A stretch of DNA of 64,000 nucleotides from positions 310,001 through 374,000 of the forward strand of contig NZ_JBFMIA010000002.1 of assembly GCF_040801915.1 (NCBI RefSeq). The letters run 5' to 3'. The position numbers and the translations under genes were made by a program. Of this stretch, positions 59,474-64,000 are shown piece by piece (position 1 is the first letter of the stretch; every line of letters begins with the position of its first letter). The notes under the pieces were generated by a model, which saw only the letters and a program-made list of their open reading frames with translations, was not told the origin of the DNA and ran no database searches. Source of the DNA: Jeotgalibacillus marinus. GTDB taxonomy: Bacteria; Bacillota; Bacilli; Bacillales; Jeotgalibacillaceae.

Positions 59474-59926
59474 CTAAATAATTCCTTGCATTCGCAAAAC
59501 GAATTCCGCGATTAGGGCAGAACCTAAAAATGAACCTAATAGCACAAACATCGCAACGATTACGGTTTTCCAACCAAGCTTGACAAAATCAGTCCAGGAC
59601 CGGCCGATCGCAATTCCTGCATAGGCAAGAATCGGTGTAGTCAGAGCAAGCAAATCAACCTCGTTCGTCCAAGTTACAATATAAGAAGAACCTGGTACCC
59701 CCGGCATCGAGATGATGATTCCAATAATTGCAATATAAGCGACGCTTGGAATTTTATATGGTAAGACTTTTTGAATGATAAGCCCCAGCAAACAAATAAT
59801 GATAAGCGTTACAATACCCGGAATCGCTTTCATAGGTAACACATCATAACCAACCCAATTTCCAACCATGGCAACAATACCAAAAATCAGTAAAAGAAGC
59901 GTCCATTCCTGAATATTTTTTAGCAT
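59474..59926 (-). CDS. Membrane protein, partner of the DUF3100 protein
   Basis: A 150-residue protein with four or five hydrophobic helices and a motif ITMPGVPG-like (ISMPGVPGSSYIV) in a central loop, then LALTTPILAYAGIAIGRSWTDF. It begins three bases after the DUF3100 gene, so the two are surely made together and probably form one transporter. The two-part layout recalls split membrane carriers. I do not recognise a characterised homologue. Confidence 0.7.
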   Translation of the reverse strand: MLKNIQEWTLLLLIFGIVAMVGNWVGYDVLPMKAIPGIVTLIIICLLGLIIQKVLPYKIPSVAYIAIIGIIISMPGVPGSSYIVTWTNEVDLLALTTPILAYAGIAIGRSWTDFVKLGWKTVIVAMFVLLGSFLGSALIAEFVLRMQGII

Positions 59927-59929
59927 TGT

Positions 59930-60736
59930 TTACCCCTCCCTATTCTCTTTATACTTCCTTCTTTTTGTCAAAGTAGCATAGAACTTTTCTGTTAAAGGTA
60001 GACCAATTAGCATACTCATATACAACCCTGTTGAGAGTGATAATAGATTACTAGCTCCTGCAAATGCGATAATATCCGTTTCGAACTGAGGAAAAGTGGT
60101 AATCAATGACCCACTTGCTGCCGCCATCATACTTCCACTTCCTATCCCTGATGCCATCGCAAACGAAAGAGGATGAAGAGGGGTCAGGGTAGCCAGGAAA
60201 CCCGAAATCACTCCCATAAATACAGCACCAAATACGGTTCCAAAAATATAGATGGCCATGACTCCTCTTCCTTCTGGAGAATTAAAACCATACTTATCCA
60301 TGATCAATCCTACATTTGGTTCCCTTGCTACGGAATGAGTCATGCCTATACTCTCTCTCTTTAAACCCAGCGCGACAGCCAACGGAAGGGCAATGAATAT
60401 TGTTCCTATATTTCCAAGTTCCTGCAATAACAGAGCAGGTCCCGCTGCAATAATTTGTGGCAGAGTAGGTCCAATAATCACGCCAATTTTCGCAATGAGT
60501 AATGTCACGCCCAACACGATAAGTGGTTCTGCGTTTTTGGATTGCTTTTCTTTAATAAGCGGTGTAAAGAATAGACCTAGTCCTATCAATAGCGCATAAA
60601 TCATCGGAAGTAACAGAACGACTCCTGGACCTAATGAGAATTGATGTGTACCGATAAGTTCTGTCAGCATCACAATTCCAAAAACGATTGTATGTAAGCG
60701 CCAATCTTTCCAAATATAACGGTGCAGATCAGTCAA
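59930..60736 (-). CDS. DUF3100 family membrane protein, putative transporter
   Basis: A 268-residue protein with about eight hydrophobic segments, starting HRYIWKDWRLHTIVFGIVMLTELIGTHQFSLGPGVVLLLPMIYALLIG. I recognise it as DUF3100-like. Conserved-looking features are LGLKRESIGMTHSVAREPNVGLIMDKYG and the glycine/serine run AMASGIGSGSMMAAASG, which could line a transport path. GGAGG precedes the start. The substrate is unknown. The ordering with the 150-residue partner suggests a two-subunit carrier. Confidence 0.75.
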   Translation of the reverse strand: MTDLHRYIWKDWRLHTIVFGIVMLTELIGTHQFSLGPGVVLLLPMIYALLIGLGLFFTPLIKEKQSKNAEPLIVLGVTLLIAKIGVIIGPTLPQIIAAGPALLLQELGNIGTIFIALPLAVALGLKRESIGMTHSVAREPNVGLIMDKYGFNSPEGRGVMAIYIFGTVFGAVFMGVISGFLATLTPLHPLSFAMASGIGSGSMMAAASGSLITTFPQFETDIIAFAGASNLLSLSTGLYMSMLIGLPLTEKFYATLTKRRKYKENREG

Positions 60737-61035
60737 AATATCTCCTCCAATTTCTTGATCATTCCCGCTACTAACCTACTCGCGGCCAACACTACGAGAG
60801 TGCCCAAACAGGACGAACAGCTATTATATGTATCTGAGATCATTTTTGGAATTCCTTCTGAAATAAGAACATATGTAAAAATCAAAAGTCATAATGTAAC
60901 CATGAACACACTCGTACCATGCACAGTTTCACGTAAGACCGTAAATCCTTTAAACTAGAAAAACAAATGCCCAAACTCCCCTGAACGATTCTAGTTTTAG
61001 TCCCACCCAAACTCGTTTCCGACACCATTTTCCTT

Positions 61036-62667
61036 CTAAGCTTCAACTTTATTTGCTGACATTTCTCGAAGGAGGTACTTTTGAATTTTCCCAGAAGCGG
61101 TCATTGGATAGGAATCAATGAATTCAATATATTTAGGGATTTTATGATAAGAAATTTTCCCTTTGCAAAAACTACGAATGGATTCAGCATCGAGTTGCTC
61201 CCCATCTTTTGAAATGATCCACGCCATCAACTCTTCTCCGTATTTCGGATCCGGCACGCCAACAACTTGAACATCTTGAATAGAAGGATGCTGATACAGA
61301 AATTCTTCAATTTCTCGTGGATACACATTCTCTCCACCACGAATGATCATATCTTTCATTCGGCCAGTGATTTCAATGTACCCATCGTCATCTAAAATCG
61401 CGATGTCACCCGTGTGGAGCCAACCTTCGCTATCGATTACCGAACGAGTCGCTTCTTCGTTTTTATAGTACCCTTTCATAATTAAATATCCGCGCGTGCA
61501 CAGTTCACCTGGTGTACCTGTTTCAACTTCATTACCTGTAACTGGATCAATAATTTTCACATCGACATGTGGATGAGATTTTCCAACAGTTGCGACACGC
61601 TTTTCAATCGGATCATTTGATTTCGTTTGTGTAATGACAGGTGATGCTTCTGTCTGCCCATAACAAATGGTAATTTCATGTGCACCCATGTCCTCGATAA
61701 CTTTTTTCATCACCTCAATTGGACATGGTGATCCCGCCATAATTCCTGTACGTAAAGTTGATGTATCAAATTGTCTGTAGTCAGGATGATTTAACTCGGC
61801 AATAAACATCGTAGGAACCCCGTGAAGCCCTGTACATTTCTCATCTTGAACAGCTTGTAAAACTCTCTTCGGTTCAAACTGCTCCACTAATACCATGGTC
61901 GATCCATGCGTCACTGCTGCAAGCGTGCCCAGCACACAACCAAAACAATGAAAAAAAGGAACAGGGATGCATAATCGATCCTCTGGTGTTAAATTCATAA
62001 AATCGCCAATGATTTGAGCGTTATTCACAATATTTGTGTGCGTCAACATGACTCCTTTTGGAAACCCAGTTGTTCCAGATGTATATTGAATGTTGATGAC
62101 ATCGTCATGATGAAGCATTTTCAATCTAGTATTCAGTTGTTCATCCGATACGTGATGAGCAAAGGATTCAAACTGACTCCACGTATAAATACCCGCATAC
62201 TCGCTTTCACTCATCACAATCACACGTTTAAAGTGCGGAAATTTCTTCGAACGAATATTACCTTTTTTAGATGATGCTATTTCAGGGCATATCGAATTAA
62301 TGATGTCTATGTAGGATGTTCCTTTAAATTCTTCCCCTAAAATGAGTGTCGTTGCATCTGATTGATCCAACAAATACGCCAATTCATTTTCTTGATAATT
62401 AGTATTGACGGTCACTAACACAGCACCCATTTTCCCGGTTGCAAATTGACTAAGAAGCCATTCTTTTTTATTGTCGGACCAAATGGCTACATGTTCACCT
62501 TTAGCAATCCCCATCCCCATAAAAGCTTTTGCTAATTGATCTGTTTCATGATCAAATTCCTCATACGTTTTTCTGATCCTATGTTCTGGATATACATATG
62601 CTTCCGTTTGAGGATAGTTTTTCGCTATTTCTCGAACTACGCTTCCTACGGTTTGATGCTTTAACAT
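61036..62667 (-). CDS. AMP-forming acyl-CoA synthetase
   Basis: A 543-residue adenylate-forming enzyme with the P-loop IQYTSGTTGFPKGVMLTH, YGQTEASPVIT, GWLHTGDIAILDDDGYIEITGRMKDMIIRGGENVYPREIE and the C-terminal catalytic Lys in MTASGKIQKYLLRE. It activates a fatty or short acyl acid to acyl-CoA (YngI/FadD-like). AAGGGG lies eight bases before ATG 62667, preferred over GTG 62673. The 300 bases before 60737-61035 carry no gene. Chain length of the substrate cannot be read. Confidence 0.92.
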   Translation of the reverse strand: MLKHQTVGSVVREIAKNYPQTEAYVYPEHRIRKTYEEFDHETDQLAKAFMGMGIAKGEHVAIWSDNKKEWLLSQFATGKMGAVLVTVNTNYQENELAYLLDQSDATTLILGEEFKGTSYIDIINSICPEIASSKKGNIRSKKFPHFKRVIVMSESEYAGIYTWSQFESFAHHVSDEQLNTRLKMLHHDDVINIQYTSGTTGFPKGVMLTHTNIVNNAQIIGDFMNLTPEDRLCIPVPFFHCFGCVLGTLAAVTHGSTMVLVEQFEPKRVLQAVQDEKCTGLHGVPTMFIAELNHPDYRQFDTSTLRTGIMAGSPCPIEVMKKVIEDMGAHEITICYGQTEASPVITQTKSNDPIEKRVATVGKSHPHVDVKIIDPVTGNEVETGTPGELCTRGYLIMKGYYKNEEATRSVIDSEGWLHTGDIAILDDDGYIEITGRMKDMIIRGGENVYPREIEEFLYQHPSIQDVQVVGVPDPKYGEELMAWIISKDGEQLDAESIRSFCKGKISYHKIPKYIEFIDSYPMTASGKIQKYLLREMSANKVEA

Positions 62668-62915
62668 CTTCACATCCCCTTTCGACTATTTTTGAATAAA
62701 CCTATATTATCATAACATTCAGACTAATTTCATTTAATTTTCGCACTCCTCCTTGTAAAAAGGAATAAGTAGCCGCTTAACAGTAAAAACAAGTCTAATA
62801 TTCACTATTTCACTATATAGATTTAAAAATAAAAGTATTTGTTCACTGATTAACTCTTTCACGTTTTCACTGCTCTACTACACCGTAGAAAATAAAACCG
62901 ATAGGAGGCAATGAG

Positions 62916-63482
62916 ATGGCTGGGCTCCAGCGATGGTCACAACGTTTTTACCAATACGGAAACCTCTATGTCCTACTGAGCGCTTTAGCCATATTTACTA
63001 TTTTCATCACGATTATCTTACCATCGGAAGCCGAAACATTAGCAGCAAAAACAAGTAGTAATCGTTCTCCAGATACCACACTTTTTTATTCAGCAGAAGA
63101 GCTATATGACATTGCCGAAGAATACGGTGATGAAGGACGTGCTGCCTATGTCCACTCTCGCTATACGTTTGATGTGGTATGGCCTCTCGCCTTCACCTTC
63201 TTCTTAACAGCAGGAATGTCCTTTTTCTTCAGGCCATTAACGTTCTCTAAATGGAAGCTCATCAACCTCTTGCCGATCGTAGGAATGCTATTCGACTTCT
63301 TAGAAAACACCGCCGCTTCCATTGTCATGCTGCGCTTTCCTTCTACCACTCACGTCATTGCCCTGTTCACTCCTTTTTTCACCTTACAAAAATGGCTGTT
63401 CATTTTTGCAAGCTTTACCCTTCTTTTCGTAGCACTTATTTATCGTGTGATTCATACCATTAAAAAAAGAAAGTCGCTGTGA
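62916..63482 (+). CDS. Hypothetical four-helix membrane protein
   Basis: A 188-residue protein with hydrophobic helices at about 17-36, 88-107, 117-137 and 156-176. An extracytoplasmic loop between the first two (about 40-85, rich in Asp/Glu, containing YSAEELYDIAEEYGDEGRAAYVHSRYTFD) is the only large soluble part. The pattern, with DFLENTAASIVMLRFP in helix 3, resembles a family of uncharacterised bacterial integral membrane proteins. AGGAGG lies seven bases before the ATG. Confidence 0.7.
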   Translation: MAGLQRWSQRFYQYGNLYVLLSALAIFTIFITIILPSEAETLAAKTSSNRSPDTTLFYSAEELYDIAEEYGDEGRAAYVHSRYTFDVVWPLAFTFFLTAGMSFFFRPLTFSKWKLINLLPIVGMLFDFLENTAASIVMLRFPSTTHVIALFTPFFTLQKWLFIFASFTLLFVALIYRVIHTIKKRKSL

Positions 63483-63498
63483 GTGCGGCTTTCTTTTC
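63466..63498. terminator. Bidirectional terminator
   Basis: AAAAGAAAGTCGC pairs with GCGGCTTTCTTTT (one G-U) around seven bases. It overlaps the end of the membrane protein gene and also faces the methyltransferase on the other strand. Confidence 0.85.
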
Positions 63499-63542
63499 TA
63501 GGAATTTATTTAGTTGATCTGAACAAATCGATTTCTACGAAT

Positions 63543-64000
63543 TTATAACAACCGAAAAATAACAAACCGCTCATTTTCATCTTGTTCATATCGCTTCGGC
63601 ACCCTTACTTCCATGAATAATTCAAAAGCCGTTCGATCGTGGAGAAACTGCAAATATTCCGAGGTTGGATAATAAAGTATCAGATCTACCGCACGTGGCT
63701 CTTGTTCAACCGACCGCAAAATATTGTTAACTACCTTCATGAAGATCTGAATCGAGAATGGATTAAAGAAATAAAACTTATTTTGAGCTCTCTCTACCCC
63801 ATACTCTTCCGCAAGGCATCGTTCAAAAAGGACGCTCCCAGTTGTTTTCTTAACCTTTTGCATATAGCTTGCCTGATTTTCTAACGACTCTTGGTATAGG
63901 TGACCATTCACGTCCACCCCTGTCACGGTCAGTTGAAAATGGTGATGCAGAAAAAAAGAAACCCTACCTTTCCCGCAGCCGTAATCCACCAGATCATCTG
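63543..64000 (-). CDS. SAM-dependent methyltransferase, C-terminal part (runs off the window)
   Basis: The frame is open at base 64000; 152 codons are visible. The first residues are DDLVDYGCGKGRVSFFLHH, the SAM-binding glycine loop (motif I), followed by VTGVDVN (acidic end of strand 2) and FYFFNPFSIQIF near motif IV. It is a class I Rossmann methyltransferase lacking only its N-terminus here. A GTG within DLVDYG could look like a start but lies in mid-motif. Substrate unknown. Confidence 0.82.
   Translation of the reverse strand, partial: DDLVDYGCGKGRVSFFLHHHFQLTVTGVDVNGHLYQESLENQASYMQKVKKTTGSVLFERCLAEEYGVERAQNKFYFFNPFSIQIFMKVVNNILRSVEQEPRAVDLILYYPTSEYLQFLHDRTAFELFMEVRVPKRYEQDENERFVIFRLL

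Noticed and set aside
60722..60958. Small plus-strand frame upstream of the DUF3100 operon
   Set aside because: It overlaps the divergent start, has no ribosome binding site and no recognisable product.
1..64000. CRISPR arrays, tRNA, rRNA or intact insertion sequences
   Set aside because: I looked for direct repeats with regular spacers, cloverleaf/TTCGA motifs and transposase frames with terminal repeats and found none; only a resolvase fragment is present.

Overview
The window reads as the chromosome of a low-GC Gram-positive of the Bacillaceae. Strong AGGAGG-type ribosome binding sites, frequent TTG/GTG starts, A-rich U-tailed terminators, CcpA cre boxes, TPP and FMN riboswitches, a Bacillus-type eps operon with its EAR RNA, a SinR homologue, a YxiN-type DbpA and the thi, glt and pepT genes all point there. 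I see no rRNA, tRNA, CRISPR array or intact insertion sequence.

Region 1 (1-22540, minus strand) is a very long exopolysaccharide operon. It starts from a good sigma-A promoter (22371-22399) and runs epsA, epsB, EAR RNA, epsC, galU, epsD-like, epsF-like, a GT2 enzyme, epsG-like, an internal terminator, galE, epsL, epsM, epsN, a sinR-like regulator, two GT4 enzymes, a GT2, a CDP-glycerol glycerophosphotransferase, a glycerol-3-phosphate cytidylyltransferase type enzyme, another GT2, an ABC flippase-like transporter and two tandem phosphotransferase-fold kinases, the last cut by the window edge. EpsC/L/N/M supply an amino-dideoxy sugar on a lipid carrier, the glycosyltransferases extend it, the CDP-glycerol pair probably adds glycerol phosphate, and the ABC protein probably flips it. 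Four copies of a 16-bp palindrome (consensus GTTCTTTATAAAGAAC, two SinR boxes head to head) cover the promoter; one fills the -35/-10 spacer exactly. The SinR-like gene sits inside the operon it probably controls.

Region 2 (22541-36990) holds a divergent gene for an unrecognised DNA-binding protein (C-terminal ribbon-helix-helix) whose coding sequence carries eight helically phased TTCA motifs. Then come thiamine genes (thiE, thiM, tenA, thiW) with two TPP riboswitches, a resolvase remnant, an AAA ATPase, an S9 peptidase, FMN riboswitch-ribU, pepT, a plasmid-type actin-like segregation cassette (parM-like, parR-like, GTATAC iterons at 35416-35561) and an EamA exporter.

Region 3 (36991-64000) holds dbpA, a membrane-anchored beta-helix protein, gltD/gltB (glutamate synthase), a glutathione peroxidase, an MDR oxidoreductase, a glycerophosphodiesterase, a four-carbon acid sugar operon (PrpR-type regulator, KdgT-type permease, acid-sugar kinase, PdxA2-type dehydrogenase) with a cre box at the transcription start, a frameshifted flavoprotein, a POT peptide transporter, a DUF3100 membrane pair, an acyl-CoA synthetase, a membrane protein and the C-terminal part of a methyltransferase.

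The best candidates for something undescribed are the self-contained SinR-palindrome-EAR-terminator circuit of the eps operon, the phased iteron array inside the divergent gene at 22882-23484, and the apparently chromosomal ParMRC-like cassette.
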